A stretch of DNA of 64,000 bases. Origin: Anoxybacillus amylolyticus. GTDB taxonomy: Bacteria > Bacillota > Bacilli > Bacillales > Anoxybacillaceae. Made by a program: the position numbers and the translations under genes. Where the stretch lies: contig NZ_CP015438.1 of the NCBI RefSeq assembly GCF_001634285.1, positions 2,182,001-2,246,000 on the forward strand, read 5' to 3'. Position 1 is the first letter of the stretch. Every line of letters begins with the position of its first letter. Positions 45,402 to 54,484 of the stretch are shown piece by piece. The notes under the pieces were generated by a model. The model was given only the letters and a program-made list of their open reading frames with translations, was not told where the DNA came from and made no database searches.

Positions 45402-45673
45402 TCAGATTTTTGCAAGACGCACCCATACCAAGGAAGCTGCGACCACTATAAACACAATCACTTCAATCGCCCAAATGTTGGCCACAACTCTCACCTGATA
45501 CAATGCTGGCACCACTTCTAAAAGTGCACTCTCACGGTTCTGCTGCTGAAATATGACAACTTGTATTTCCCCATGCCAAAACACCGCCAACACACAACAA
45601 ACACTTTCACCAAAGAGGTGCTGTTTGTTCCAAAAGTTTTGCTAACAAGTGTCCGAAGGTCCCTTTTCCTCAT
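45402..45673 (-). pseudogene. Small membrane-anchored protein, frameshifted
   Basis: An ATG frame (MRKRDLRTLVSKTFGTNSTS LVKVF) and a second frame (LAVFWHGEIQVVIFQQQNRE then VVANIWAIEVIVFIVVAASLVW) join after a one-base shift near 45600. Together they would give a protein of about 90 aa with one C-terminal membrane helix. No family recognised; treat as tentative. Confidence 0.35.
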
Positions 45674-45723
45674 TTTACAATATTCCCCACTCTTTTGGAA
45701 CGAAAAAGCTGCGTGCAATGGCG

Positions 45724-46917
45724 TTATTTGTACCGCTTCAACCGCTCTTTGAGCGCCTCGACATCGACTGGCGTCTCAGGCGGGGCAGGTGCTTCCCATT
45801 GCTTTTTGTATTCTTCCAACCAATCCGGCACACATTCTTTCCGAATCGGCGCAGCGCTCGACATCGAGTAAACCTTCTTTCGCTTCCTTGCCTGCTCGAT
45901 GTCGTGAACCGTTTTATAATGCTTGTTTTGCCAATCTGTCAGCACAGCCTCAACATATTTCCATGACGTACTCCCATATTCGAGCGCGGTTTTCAGCGCC
46001 TCAAGCACAAGTGGGGCACCCATTTTCTGGATCCAGTCGTTCATTCGCTGCTTCACCTGTTCGTTATAAGGGTAAAAATGATGTTGACGATAAAAAGAAA
46101 AGACATTCTTCTTTTCTATTTCATCTTTGTTATTAATAGATCTATTTATATTTATTCTCTGTTGTGTATTTAAGTTTCGTTGCTGCAACATATGTTTCTC
46201 AGCAGTTGATAAAGAAAGCAGCGCTAGACTTCCTATTTGCTTAGCATAACCAGTCGGCGCACCATCTTGAATACTTGCTCTGCTCGATAGAACATCTGCC
46301 TCGTCATTTTGACCATCTGCTCTGCCACATTGACCATCTGTCTTGCCATGTTGCACGTCTACCTCACCATGCTGATCATCTATCTCGCCATGTTGACCAT
46401 CTCGTTCACCGCGCTGGTCGTCTGCTTCATCGTGTTCGCCGTGCGGATCATCTGCTTGGCCGTCTACCTCTCCCAATTGCTTTATCGGCGTGCGGTGTTG
46501 TTCGATATGTTTATATTGATTATTTAGAACAATGTTTAGTTGATGCATTCTATGTTGTTCTTTTTCCGTACGTTGTGGTTCTGTTTCCTCCATAAACGAC
46601 GTGGTTGCCGCGAATAGCCGTTCTTCTGTTAGCACAATACGTTGTTTTTGCAACTCCTCGTTATTCAGCCGATACGATTTCGTTTGGTCGACTTTATTTT
46701 TGTTAAAGTTACCCGACTCGATGTACCCAAGCCGTTCAAGCTTGCGAACGACACGGCGAATTGTGCTTGGCGACCAAAACGGTAGGCGTTTTTGCCATTC
46801 TTCGTATGTCAGTACTACCCAATCGCTCCCCGTTTCTTGAAGCAGCTGATGAAGATCGCAAAGAACAATGCTTTCATTCACCCCAATTTGGCAAGCCAGT
46901 TGTTTGGAAATATACAT
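45724..46917 (-). CDS. DnaD-domain, phage-type replication/primosome protein with repeat linker
   Basis: 397 aa. The N-terminal winged helix (WSPSTIRRVVRKLERLGYIE) resembles replication initiator and DnaD N-domains. The C-terminal DnaD/DnaB_2 domain reads FYPYNEQVKQRMNDWIQKMG ... SWKYVEAVLTDWQNKHYKTV. Between them lies an Asp/Gln/His-rich linker made of about nine 7-residue repeats of the DGQHGEI type, encoded by 21-bp units. Such proteins load helicase in phages and plasmids; as a single chromosomal gene it is probably a prophage remnant or a domesticated copy. ATG start with AAAGGAGAGG. Confidence 0.78.
   Translation of the reverse strand: MYISKQLACQIGVNESIVLCDLHQLLQETGSDWVVLTYEEWQKRLPFWSPSTIRRVVRKLERLGYIESGNFNKNKVDQTKSYRLNNEELQKQRIVLTEERLFAATTSFMEETEPQRTEKEQHRMHQLNIVLNNQYKHIEQHRTPIKQLGEVDGQADDPHGEHDEADDQRGERDGQHGEIDDQHGEVDVQHGKTDGQCGRADGQNDEADVLSSRASIQDGAPTGYAKQIGSLALLSLSTAEKHMLQQRNLNTQQRININRSINNKDEIEKKNVFSFYRQHHFYPYNEQVKQRMNDWIQKMGAPLVLEALKTALEYGSTSWKYVEAVLTDWQNKHYKTVHDIEQARKRKKVYSMSSAAPIRKECVPDWLEEYKKQWEAPAPPETPVDVEALKERLKRYK
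46283..46471 (-). repeat. 21-bp minisatellite within the DnaD-like gene
   Basis: About nine imperfect 21-bp units (plus-strand core CATnTTGACCATCTnnCTCnC), in frame and encoding the heptapeptide linker. Confidence 0.85.
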
Positions 46918-47028
46918 CTTGACCTCTCCTTTCCGTCAATATCTTCGTTCCTACTTCATCTATCTATGCAAAACGTTTGAAAAGATAGGCGGTCAAGCAA
47001 AAAATTTTCCGGACGGTTCACCTACGAA

Positions 47029-47058
47029 AAAAAGCAACCCCGTTTCGAGTTGCTTTTT
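47029..47058. terminator. Bidirectional-type terminator after the SDR gene
   Basis: Perfect 10-bp stem AAAAAGCAAC/GTTGCTTTTT with a 10-base loop; the stem itself provides a T run in both directions. Confidence 0.85.
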
Positions 47059-47064
47059 CTCCCC

Positions 47065-47835
47065 TTATTTTTGCGTTGTTCTCATCGCAAACGGATAAAT
47101 CGGATCGCGAAGTTGAAATTCGTACGTGTACCCATCGACAATCCCGACCACTTTGTCACTGTCATATAAAGCAAGCAAAAATTCTGCCATTTCCTTTGCT
47201 GTATGAAATTTCGGCACAGTAACATGGTAATCAAACTCATTTACATCAAATGCACGTTTAGCAAACTCGGTTTCGGTTGCTGCTGGCGCTAATACTTTTG
47301 CTTTCATTTTCGCCCCTTGTGACGCCAACTCATGCGCTAACCCTTCCGTAAAAGCGCTCACGTAAAATTTCGTCGCGCAGTACGTAATCGCATTTCCGAC
47401 GATCGTGTAACCTCCACCAGACGAAACGTTAATGAGCTGTGTTCCTTCCACATGGGCATAATCACGAACAAAAAGTGACGATAAAATGGTTAATGCCTCA
47501 ATATTTAGGCGCAACATTTTTTCGATTTTTTCTAAGTTTTGCTCCGCGACAGAAGCAAAATTGCCAAAGCCCGCATTGTTCACCAACGTCTCTAGCTCCA
47601 ACTCCCGCAAACTTTCGTAAAACGCATATACATGTTCGCGTTCAGATAAATCGGTTGTGCGGATAACGACATCCACTTCTGGATATCGACGAGCAATTTC
47701 TGCCTTTAATTCCTCAAGTTTCTCTTGTCGTCGTGCAGCAATAACTAAGTTTTTCCCACGTGCAGCAAACGCTAGTGCCGCCTCATACCCAATTCCTGAA
47801 CTTGCTCCTGTAATGACCGTATACTTCATCTTCAT
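47065..47835 (-). CDS. Short-chain dehydrogenase/reductase
   Basis: 256-aa classical SDR: TGASSGIG cofactor motif at residues 9-16, NNAG, active-site Ser in NVSSGGG and the YCATK catalytic Tyr-Lys pair. NADP preference is likely from the ARR that follows strand 2. Transcribed divergently from the MerR-type gene, with a promoter that has the long spacer typical of MerR-controlled genes. Substrate unknown, perhaps a reactive carbonyl. ATG start with TGGAGG upstream. Confidence 0.92.
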   Translation of the reverse strand: MKMKYTVITGASSGIGYEAALAFAARGKNLVIAARRQEKLEELKAEIARRYPEVDVVIRTTDLSEREHVYAFYESLRELELETLVNNAGFGNFASVAEQNLEKIEKMLRLNIEALTILSSLFVRDYAHVEGTQLINVSSGGGYTIVGNAITYCATKFYVSAFTEGLAHELASQGAKMKAKVLAPAATETEFAKRAFDVNEFDYHVTVPKFHTAKEMAEFLLALYDSDKVVGIVDGYTYEFQLRDPIYPFAMRTTQK

Positions 47836-47862
47836 TCCTCCATTTATTTTAAGGATGACTCG

Positions 47863-47893
47863 ATTATATTCGTTAGAGTTTACTCGAAGTCAA
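47863..47893 (-). promoter_or_regulatory. MerR-type promoter of the SDR gene (19-bp spacer)
   Basis: TTGACT, a 19-base spacer containing the dyad GAGT-AA-ACTC, and TATAAT on the minus strand. Over-long spacers with a central dyad are the mark of promoters untwisted by MerR proteins. Confidence 0.75.
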
Positions 47894-47928
47894 ATGTTTT
47901 TTATAATAAAATATGAGGAGTGAATGAA

Positions 47929-48306
47929 ATGTATACAATTAGCGAAATTGCTGACTTATTAGGCGTTAGCCCCCATACGTTGCGATATTATGAAAAAGAA
48001 AAAATTGTTGTCCCAGACCGCGATGCGAACGGAAATCGAGTATATCGCAAAGAGCACTTGACATGGCTTCGTTTCGTCATCCAACTAAAAAAAACGAAAA
48101 TGCCGATTGCAAAAATTAGAAAATACACCGAATTATATCTTGAAGGCGAGCATACGACAACCGCACGATTAGCACTGTTAGAAGAACACCAGCGCGCCAT
48201 TCAAGAACAGCTTCACACCTTAACGGCAACCGAAAAAATGCTGTCTGACAAAATTGAGTCGTACAAACAATATATGGCTCGCATGAAAAACAAGCAGCCC
48301 ACCTAA
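47929..48306 (+). CDS. MerR-family transcriptional regulator
   Basis: 125 aa. The N-terminal winged helix reads MYTISEIADLLGVSPHTLRYYEKEKIV; a dimerisation coiled coil covers the C-terminal half (LLEEHQRAIQEQLHTLTATE). No cysteines in the usual metal-binding loop, so it is probably an organic or aldehyde-type sensor like AdhR rather than a metal sensor. ATG at 47929 is preferred because GAGGAG lies 8 bases upstream; a GTG at 47920 is too close. Probably activates the divergent SDR gene. Confidence 0.88.
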   Translation: MYTISEIADLLGVSPHTLRYYEKEKIVVPDRDANGNRVYRKEHLTWLRFVIQLKKTKMPIAKIRKYTELYLEGEHTTTARLALLEEHQRAIQEQLHTLTATEKMLSDKIESYKQYMARMKNKQPT

Positions 48307-48321
48307 TCGTGAGCTGCTTCG
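48287..48321 (+). terminator. Possible terminator after merR-type gene
   Basis: AAGCAGC and GCTGCTT arms around a 14-base loop, overlapping the stop codon. Little T run. Confidence 0.4.
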
Positions 48322-48376
48322 TTAGATGACCTAGATCATTTGTCCTTACACGTTTAAGCCCTTTTGTTTACGTTAA

Positions 48377-48561
48377 TTATGGAGTAACAGCTTCGTTTGA
48401 CGATTCATTGTTATCAATTCCATCATCATAATTATGATGGTCACAATGATTCTCTAACTTCCCTTCAGCGCCGTTGGACAATCCGTCACCGTCTTCATCT
48501 TCGTTGACATCTGCTACGCCGTCATGATCACTGTCAGCCTCTTTAAGATTGTAACCTAAGT
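48377..48561 (-). pseudogene. C-terminal part of the TSP3-repeat protein
   Basis: Continues the repeat protein at 49952: LGYNLKEADSDHDGVADVNE DEDGDGLSNGAEGK, then a His/Asp-rich tail to the stop. Separated from it by the TnpB element, so it is not translated with the N-terminal part. Confidence 0.82.
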
Positions 48562-48720
48562 CAACTACCCCCACTTATCTAACGCTTGAAGTGGGGGCTT
48601 GCAACTCCCCAGAAGTGCAAGCGGACTTCGTCCTCCTTCCTTCGCGTGGGGTTGCATGAGGGTGGTTGACGGCACCCCGACCACACAAGTCATGCTTGGG
48701 CGGTCACGCCATGATGGTAC
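48562..48720 (-). ncRNA. Candidate omega (re)RNA of TnpB
   Basis: TnpB guide RNAs come from the 3' end of tnpB and the right end of the element; the guide is the adjoining host sequence. Here that would begin near 48561 on the minus strand (TTGACTTAGGTTAC). Location inferred by analogy with known TnpB systems. Confidence 0.45.
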
Positions 48721-49802
48721 TCGATTCCCTTTTGGCGTAAGTTTAACGCCCCTACTCTATCATCATTGGATGTATAGCCACATGCCCCACATATAAACGT
48801 ATGAATCTGTTTTTTGCGGTTGTTTTTATGTGTAAACCCACATGTTGGGCATTGCTGGCTCGTGTAAGCAGGATGAACGGCAAGGACGTGGCTGTCGTGT
48901 AGTCGTGCTTTGTATTCAATGAACGAGCGGAGTTGAGCGAACGCCCATGTGAATCGCACGTATCGGTCTTTTTTGCGAACGCACACCGTATCGTTGATGC
49001 CTGTCAAATCCTCTAGGACAAGCAAGCTATGCTTTCCTGCAAACTGAACAAGTGCCTTGCTGACACAATGATTGACATTGGTCATGAAACGGTTTTCTTG
49101 TCCAGCGATTTTCTTTAGCTTGCGTTTAGCGGATTTCGTGTTGCGTTGTTGGAGCTCTTTGCGAAGTCGGACGTATCGTGCTTTGACGCTCTGAATGGGA
49201 GTGCCCTTGATAAACAAATGACGGTTGTGTGAATCTACAGCGGTCACTAAAAAGCGCATCCCCATGTCCACACCGACCACGTGTTGATACACCGAAGGGG
49301 GATGGATCACTTTTTTCGCTGCGACATGCAAGTAGAATTTTCCTTTTTTGTACACAAGTGTACCTGTGCCAAACTCCCAAGAGCCGTCGAAATAGCGTTC
49401 CTGTCCTTTTGTCAGAAAAGGCATTTTGATTCGTTTGTTTAGCGTGCCAATGCTCATCTGTCCGTCTTTCGTAAACGAGTAGTCTCGATTGTACGAATAT
49501 TGGAGTTTAGGCTTTTTAAACACCGCTAGCGTGCGTTCGCCATTGGATTTCATGGACGCATAGACACCTGCGACAATGGTACACACATTACACGCCATTT
49601 GTGATTTTAGTCCGAACAACTCTCGCAAGTCTCGATACACCAAGACTTGCAGTTTCTTAAACGAGGAAAGCAGATGGTGTTCGTATGCGACTTTCGATGC
49701 AAAGTTCAACGCTTGTTTCATCGCTTGCATCGTTTCCACGAGTTGCAGGTGTTGAGCTTCTGTTGGTAACAACCGAATTTTAGCGGTGACGACCAATTCC
49801 AT
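48690..49802 (-). CDS. tnpB: TnpB RNA-guided endonuclease
   Basis: About 370 aa. RuvC-type catalytic acids are visible in GVDMGMR (Asp), LVLEDLTG (Glu) and NDDRVGALNL (Asp); a zinc finger of type CPTC...CGAC lies between the last two. Compact TnpB, the ancestor type of Cas12. Start taken as the ATG at 49802 (8 bases after AAGGAGG); a GTG three codons upstream is also possible. All catalytic residues are present, so it may be active. Confidence 0.93.
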   Translation of the reverse strand: MELVVTAKIRLLPTEAQHLQLVETMQAMKQALNFASKVAYEHHLLSSFKKLQVLVYRDLRELFGLKSQMACNVCTIVAGVYASMKSNGERTLAVFKKPKLQYSYNRDYSFTKDGQMSIGTLNKRIKMPFLTKGQERYFDGSWEFGTGTLVYKKGKFYLHVAAKKVIHPPSVYQHVVGVDMGMRFLVTAVDSHNRHLFIKGTPIQSVKARYVRLRKELQQRNTKSAKRKLKKIAGQENRFMTNVNHCVSKALVQFAGKHSLLVLEDLTGINDTVCVRKKDRYVRFTWAFAQLRSFIEYKARLHDSHVLAVHPAYTSQQCPTCGFTHKNNRKKQIHTFICGACGYTSNDDRVGALNLRQKGIEYHHGVTAQA

Positions 49803-49951
49803 ACGTTTCACCTCCTTTTTTCATTATATATACAATTATACCATGATATTAAAGGATGAACCGTTTTTCGTGCAAAAAGTAAAAAAGGGCAATTCCTCCC
49901 CACCTTCCCTTCGCTTAGAGGTGGGGGACTCCTTGCCTAATGCCGTTGAAT

Positions 49952-50593
49952 TTAAGCACCATTGGATAATCCGTCGTTATCATAGTCTTCATCGATATCT
50001 GACACACCGTCGTGATCGCTATCAGAATCGTTAGGGTTATATTTCAATTCGAATTCCACATAGTTCGCGATTTTGTCACCATCTTTATCTTCTTCACCAT
50101 CAGGTGTGCCATCTTTATCCGAGTCAGCATTCACCGGATTTGTCCCAACAATAAACTCTTCTTTCGTTGTTAATTTATCGGAATCATTGTCTTCATCTGA
50201 ATCTTTGATGCCGTCTTTATCCGTATCAGCCGACACAGGGCTTAATTTCGCTTGGATATCCTGAAGGTTTGTCAAACCGTCTTTATCGTTATCTTCTTGT
50301 CCATCGGAAATTCCATCTCTGTCTGTATCTTTCGCTTTTGGATTTAAATTCAATTGATATTCTTGAATATTGGTTAAACCGTCTTTATCGAAATCTTTCG
50401 TAGCGATCGATTTTCCCTTTCCTAAATGGTATTTCTTTTGCCAATCATCAGGAATTCCGTTTTGATCGCTGTCCACTTGCGCAACTTTTTTAGTTTTTGC
50501 TTTTTTTGTGTCTTTCCCTTTGGCATCAGCCACACCTAGCCCTTGGGAAAAAATCAATGAAGCAGCTAATGCTCCTACCGCTAATTTTTTCAT
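49952..50593 (-). pseudogene. Secreted calcium-binding thrombospondin type 3 repeat protein, N-terminal part
   Basis: Signal peptide MKKLAVGALAASLIFSQGLG, then at least five acid repeats with the D-x-D-x-D-G pattern (DSDQNGIPDDW, DTDRDGISDG, DTDKDGIKDSDED, DSDKDGTPDG, DSDHDGVSDIDED), which bind calcium in TSP3 folds. Reading stops at NGA when it enters the TnpB element; the remaining repeats are at 48377-48561. Start chosen at the second ATG, 9 bases after GAGGGG. Likely a surface or matrix protein in the intact state. Confidence 0.83.
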
Positions 50594-50786
50594 ATACATT
50601 CACCCCTCTAATTTTTTACCTGTGAACGGCAGCTGGCTGGCATAATAGCAATGGCTATTTTAGCCCCTATAGCTTTGCGTCCCAAGTTTTCACATGGTTT
50701 GCCCTTAAACTTATTGTAATTTTGTTGTCGAATCTTGTCATGGGTATTTCGAATCAGTTAGGATGAATCAACAAAAAGCACCACCC

Positions 50787-51572
50787 TTACCGGGTGATGT
50801 CGAAAAATAAGCAATGGTACGTGGCGCAAATAGCTCCGTCTTCGGAAAAACGCTCCTCGTATTCTCGCACTAACGTTTTAAATACAGACGGACGTTGGCA
50901 ATAGCGGCCCGTTGTGCTGTTCGTCGCACCGATATGGCGAAGCGATAAGAAAAAGTCGCGGACGGACGGGAAGTGCTCGACGATAAACGTTTCGTTGCCG
51001 AAAACAACCGTATTCGTCGCCCGCTCACAACAAGCAAGCCACTCGACAAGCGTTGGAAACGTCGGGCCGATGCGAAGCGCTTCTGTGATACGGTGTTGTT
51101 GCAACGACGCTTGAAACGAAGTGTGCAATTCATGGAACGTTTGCGCGCCAAACGTCGAAAAAAGCAGCTGACCTCCTTCATTTAAAGAAGAAAAAAGCCG
51201 TGTGATCGTCCGCTCTGCTTCATTCAACCATTGAAACGTCGCGTTAGAAATGATTAAGTCATACCGTTCCTCGATCCCCATCGCTTCAATATCGCCACAA
51301 CGCCAAACGATATCACTACCGCCAAGACGCGCTTTCGCTACCGCGATCATCCCTTCGGCGATATCGACCGCTGTAATGCTTGCTTCCGGAAACGCTTGGC
51401 GAAGCTTTTCCGTTAAATAGCCAGTACCGCAGCCGATTTCAAGAATCGTTTTTGGTAGAACAGCGATGCGGCGCATGAGTTCGTTCGCCATCGTTTTTTG
51501 CACGCTCGCAAACTGATCGTACGTACTCGCCCGCTCGCTAAACCGTTTTTGCACGAGTTGTTTGTCAATCAT
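50787..51572 (-). CDS. bioC: Malonyl-ACP O-methyltransferase BioC
   Basis: 261-aa class I methyltransferase that caps malonyl-ACP so that fatty-acid enzymes can build pimeloyl-ACP for biotin. SAM-binding motif ILEIGCGTGYLTEKL, acidic end of strand 2 in AVDIAEGM, and the BioC-like VQKRFSERASTYDQFASVQK start. The ATG at 51572 follows GGGGAGGTG; the longer upstream frame is not coding. Its start overlaps the end of the hydrolase gene by 8 bases. Last gene of the bioF-bioH-bioC operon. Confidence 0.92.
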   Translation of the reverse strand: MIDKQLVQKRFSERASTYDQFASVQKTMANELMRRIAVLPKTILEIGCGTGYLTEKLRQAFPEASITAVDIAEGMIAVAKARLGGSDIVWRCGDIEAMGIEERYDLIISNATFQWLNEAERTITRLFSSLNEGGQLLFSTFGAQTFHELHTSFQASLQQHRITEALRIGPTFPTLVEWLACCERATNTVVFGNETFIVEHFPSVRDFFLSLRHIGATNSTTGRYCQRPSVFKTLVREYEERFSEDGAICATYHCLFFDITR

Positions 51573-52254
51573 CGATTTCACCTCCCCATGTTCGAATCGA
51601 ATAGGTGCATTCCCTCGTTTTTGTCCAAAACGGCACATGCCCGGTATTCGGAAGAAGGACAAATTTAGCATTAGGCACACGTTCTGCGATATAACGCGCT
51701 GCTTCCGGCGGGCAAATCCCATCGTTTTCTCCGTGCAAAAGAAGCACTGGCATGTGCAATTGTGAAAGCCACGGACGCGCATCGGCGGTCACTAAATAGT
51801 CCAGGCCAATCGTTAGTTCTTCAAGACGGTCGCGATGCATCACCTCGGAAATGTCGCCCGTTTCCCCTTCCGCCCATAACGACGAGCCAAACGAGGTAAG
51901 CGTTTCTTCTGGATGTTTTTTTAGCTGCTTTTTCATCCGCTCGACGATACGCGAATGCCATCCGGACGGGTAATCATTATCAGCCACAAACCGGCTCGTA
52001 CCGCTGATAAGTACAAGTTTCGTGACACGCTCGGGAAATGCATGCGCCATTTCTAAGGCAACTAGCGTCCCGAGCGACCAACCGATAAGAAGCGATGGAG
52101 CAGCAAGCGCCTGTTCCGCTCGCTTGCGAAAACACTCAACCGCCTCAATCCCTTCCCATTCGACGACTGTACATGTTGGTGGCGCCAACGCCTCTACAAG
52201 TGGCGAAAAAACCTCCCCCTTCATCCCCCAGCCTGGAAGGAAAACAGTATTCAT
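51565..52254 (-). CDS. bioH: BioH-like alpha/beta hydrolase (pimeloyl-ACP methyl ester esterase)
   Basis: 229 aa, alpha/beta hydrolase: [15 protein letters not shown], nucleophile elbow GWSLGTL (Ser), Asp in [12 protein letters not shown] and His in NTGHVPFW. Placed between bioF and bioC with overlapping stops and starts (ATGA with bioF), it most likely removes the BioC-added methyl group. Other Bacillaceae use BioW/BioI, so the presence of a BioC-BioH pair here is informative. The ATG at 52254 is chosen for the overlap; the frame extends upstream. Confidence 0.85.
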   Translation of the reverse strand: MNTVFLPGWGMKGEVFSPLVEALAPPTCTVVEWEGIEAVECFRKRAEQALAAPSLLIGWSLGTLVALEMAHAFPERVTKLVLISGTSRFVADNDYPSGWHSRIVERMKKQLKKHPEETLTSFGSSLWAEGETGDISEVMHRDRLEELTIGLDYLVTADARPWLSQLHMPVLLLHGENDGICPPEAARYIAERVPNAKFVLLPNTGHVPFWTKTRECTYSIRTWGGEIDD

Positions 52255-53420
52255 GAAATCACCTTCATTTCTTTTCCGACTGCTGCAATTTGAGCAAGCG
52301 CCCAATCAAGCTGCTCTTTCGTCATCGTCGCCATTAGCGAAAAGCGAATGCGCGCTGTGCCTTCTGGAACCGTCGGCGGACGAATCGCCACCGCAGCAAT
52401 CCCCCGTTCTTGCAAATGACGGCTGAATCGCACAGCCCGTTCGTTATCCCCGACGATGACAGGCACGATTTGGGTGATGCTTCGTCCGGTATCAAACCCG
52501 AGCGCTTGCAGGCGCGTGCGGAAATAGAAGCTTAATTCGTGAAGCTGTCTGCGCCGTTCGTGCGCTTCTTGAACAACAGCTACCGCTGCGCGGATCGCTC
52601 CGAGCACCGCCGGTGGAAGGGCGGTCGTAAAGATGAATGAACGCATATGGTTAATCAAATAGTCGATGAGCACTTTTTTTCCAGCTACATATGCGCCAAA
52701 CGCCCCAAGCGCTTTACTAAATGTGCCCATTTGAAGATCGACTTGCTCGGCGATGCCAAGATGGTGGGCAAGACCTTCGCCTTTTTCGCCGTACACACCG
52801 CTTGCGTGCGCTTCGTCAACGACAAGTAGCGCTCCGTACGCTTCTTTCAGACGGACAAGCTCACACAATGGCGCAATATCACCATCCATGCTAAAAACCG
52901 TATCCGTCACAATGATTTTGCGTTTTTGCTTATCCGTTTTTTGCAAAAGTGCTTCTAAATGATCGATGTCGTTATGGCGATACCGTTTCACGTCGGCGCG
53001 GCTTAAAATCGCTCCATCGACAATGCTTGCATGATTCCATTTATCGCTAAAAATAACCGCGCCCCGTCCCGCTATCGCCGAAAGAATGCCGACGTTAGCC
53101 GTATAGCCGCTATTGACGATAAGCGCCGCTTCGCTTCCTTTCCATTCGGCTAGTGCCGCTTCGGCTTCTTGATAAAGCGAAAAATTGCCGACGATTAAGC
53201 GCGAGGCGGTCGCACCGGCTCCGTACGTTTTTGCTGCACGAACGCTTGCTTCGATAAGTCGTTCGTCGTTTGCTAGCCCTAAATAATTGTTCGACGCTAA
53301 ATTAAACAGCTTTTTTCCATCCATCCATACAAAACAGCCGTCCGAATCTGCCTCGTAAAGCTTCCGTTTTTGTGCTTTTTCGGCTAGTTCGTCTAGCTGT
53401 ACGTGAAAATCATGCCACAA
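52251..53420 (-). CDS. bioF: 8-amino-7-oxononanoate synthase
   Basis: 389-aa PLP enzyme joining pimeloyl thioester and alanine. [12 protein letters not shown], the GSGGSRL-equivalent [20 protein letters not shown] and the PLP lysine in MGTFSKALG are all seen. TTG start with a GGGGAGAGGG site. It heads the operon directly behind a BirA operator. bioA, bioD and bioB are not in the window. Confidence 0.94.
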   Translation of the reverse strand: MWHDFHVQLDELAEKAQKRKLYEADSDGCFVWMDGKKLFNLASNNYLGLANDERLIEASVRAAKTYGAGATASRLIVGNFSLYQEAEAALAEWKGSEAALIVNSGYTANVGILSAIAGRGAVIFSDKWNHASIVDGAILSRADVKRYRHNDIDHLEALLQKTDKQKRKIIVTDTVFSMDGDIAPLCELVRLKEAYGALLVVDEAHASGVYGEKGEGLAHHLGIAEQVDLQMGTFSKALGAFGAYVAGKKVLIDYLINHMRSFIFTTALPPAVLGAIRAAVAVVQEAHERRRQLHELSFYFRTRLQALGFDTGRSITQIVPVIVGDNERAVRFSRHLQERGIAAVAIRPPTVPEGTARIRFSLMATMTKEQLDWALAQIAAVGKEMKVIS

Positions 53421-53435
53421 ACGCCCTCTCCCCTT

Positions 53436-53466
53436 TTGTTAACCTATTATAATAAAAAGTTTACAA
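53436..53466 (-). promoter_or_regulatory. BirA operator of the bio operon
   Basis: TTGTTAAC, 15 bases, GTTTACAA: an excellent match to the BirA dyad. It covers a TATAAT-like -10 at 53445-53450, so biotinyl-AMP-bound BirA would block transcription. Confidence 0.9.
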
Positions 53467-53587
53467 ATATCGTATCATAGACCGCCCTCCGCAACAACGG
53501 TTTTTTCAAAATTCCATAGTTAGACTGAGCGATTTGTCCATACCACTAATCGCACTGTTGCATTTAGTACTATGGAAAGGAGGGAAG

Positions 53588-53869
53588 ATGATGAATTTTA
53601 TCCACGAAGCTCGCCACTTAGTTGGACATACGGTTAGAGTCATTACGGTGCACGGAACGTTCACGGGCACACTGTTGTCCGTCGGAAATGATTTTCTTGT
53701 GATGAGAGTGCGGATTGGCGGAAGATTGCGGCGTTTGCTCATCCGCTTAGCACTCATTATCGCCTTATTCCGTTTGTTAGGACCGGTTTCAACCGGATAC
53801 GAACGTTCGCATCACACTTCTGATGATGATGATTTTCTCGAACAATATTTGCTCGATGACGACGACTAA
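53588..53869 (+). CDS. Small LSm/DUF2642-like protein with acidic tail
   Basis: 93 aa from the ATGATG following AAAGGAGGG. The core VGHTVRVITVHGTFTGTLLS VGNDFLVMRV is a five-strand small-barrel pattern seen in DUF2642-type spore proteins; then come a hydrophobic LLIRLALIIALFRLLGP segment and a DDDD-rich tail. Possibly spore-associated. Function not known. Confidence 0.65.
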   Translation: MMNFIHEARHLVGHTVRVITVHGTFTGTLLSVGNDFLVMRVRIGGRLRRLLIRLALIIALFRLLGPVSTGYERSHHTSDDDDFLEQYLLDDDD

Positions 53870-53875
53870 ACACTA

Positions 53876-53907
53876 AAAAGCTCGCTTGTTTTTAAGCGGG
53901 CTTTTCA
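53876..53907 (+). terminator. Terminator
   Basis: Stem AAAAGCTCGCTT with AAGCGGGCTTTT, 7 bases after the stop codon. Confidence 0.8.
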
Positions 53908-53969
53908 TATTTGACGTTTTTTCGGGCATACTAACATCTGAACGAAACGGACGGTGAGGGGGCAAAGCT

Positions 53970-54449
53970 GTGGATCGATTGATTTTATGGACGTTGTTTA
54001 TCATCGGAATCGCCTTATTGGGGGTTAGCCTCTTCAGAAAACCGGCGCTTATGAAAGATTCGCTACTTGTGTTTGCATTAAAAGCATATTTTTCGACCTT
54101 TTTTGGTGTGTTTGTCGTTGAAGCTCATATGCTCGACTATCCGGTTCGGTTTTTACCTTCGTATTTTGATACGAGCATTTTGTTTGAATATTTTTTGTTT
54201 CCAATCGTGTGCGTTTATTTTTACCAAACGACTTACTACTCCTCTTTTGGGGTAATTTTGTGGCAATGCGCGTTATATACAGCGGCGATTACCATTGTGG
54301 AAGTACTTTGTGAAAAGTATACGGATTTGATTGAATATCATACATGGACATGGTGGTATTCCTTCCTCACGATTTTTTTTCTCTCTTTTTTCGTTCGCAT
54401 GATTATGCTCGTTGTCAACAAAAAATTCAGCAGCGGCACAAGCAGCTGA
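53970..54449 (+). CDS. CBO0543-family membrane protein
   Basis: 159 aa with four or five membrane segments (ILWTLFIIGIALLGVSLF, LKAYFSTFFGVFVVEA, ILFEYFLFPIVCVYFY, WWYSFLTIFFLSFFVRMIML). The VEAHMLDYPVRFLP and FDTSILFEYFLFP motifs are those of the CBO0543 family, common in Bacillus and of unknown function. GTG start after GGTGAGGGGG. Confidence 0.75.
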   Translation: MDRLILWTLFIIGIALLGVSLFRKPALMKDSLLVFALKAYFSTFFGVFVVEAHMLDYPVRFLPSYFDTSILFEYFLFPIVCVYFYQTTYYSSFGVILWQCALYTAAITIVEVLCEKYTDLIEYHTWTWWYSFLTIFFLSFFVRMIMLVVNKKFSSGTSS

Positions 54450-54484
54450 TGTAAAAAGCAAGAACAGCGAAAAAAGGGATAGAT

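Larger units (their letters stand above)
48562..49945 (-). mobile_element. IS200/IS605-group element with tnpB only (IS1341-like)
   Basis: One tnpB gene and no tnpA, with a subterminal hairpin at each side: 48568-48597 (CCCCCACTT/AAGTGGGGG) and 49897-49928 (TCCCCACC/GGTGGGG). It interrupts the TSP3-repeat gene. The exact ends, especially at the 5' side of tnpB, were not fixed. Confidence 0.8.

Noticed and set aside
46283-46471. CRISPR-like array of short repeats
   Set aside because: Units are contiguous 21-mers without spacers and lie in frame within a coding gene. No CRISPR array or cas gene was seen elsewhere in the window.
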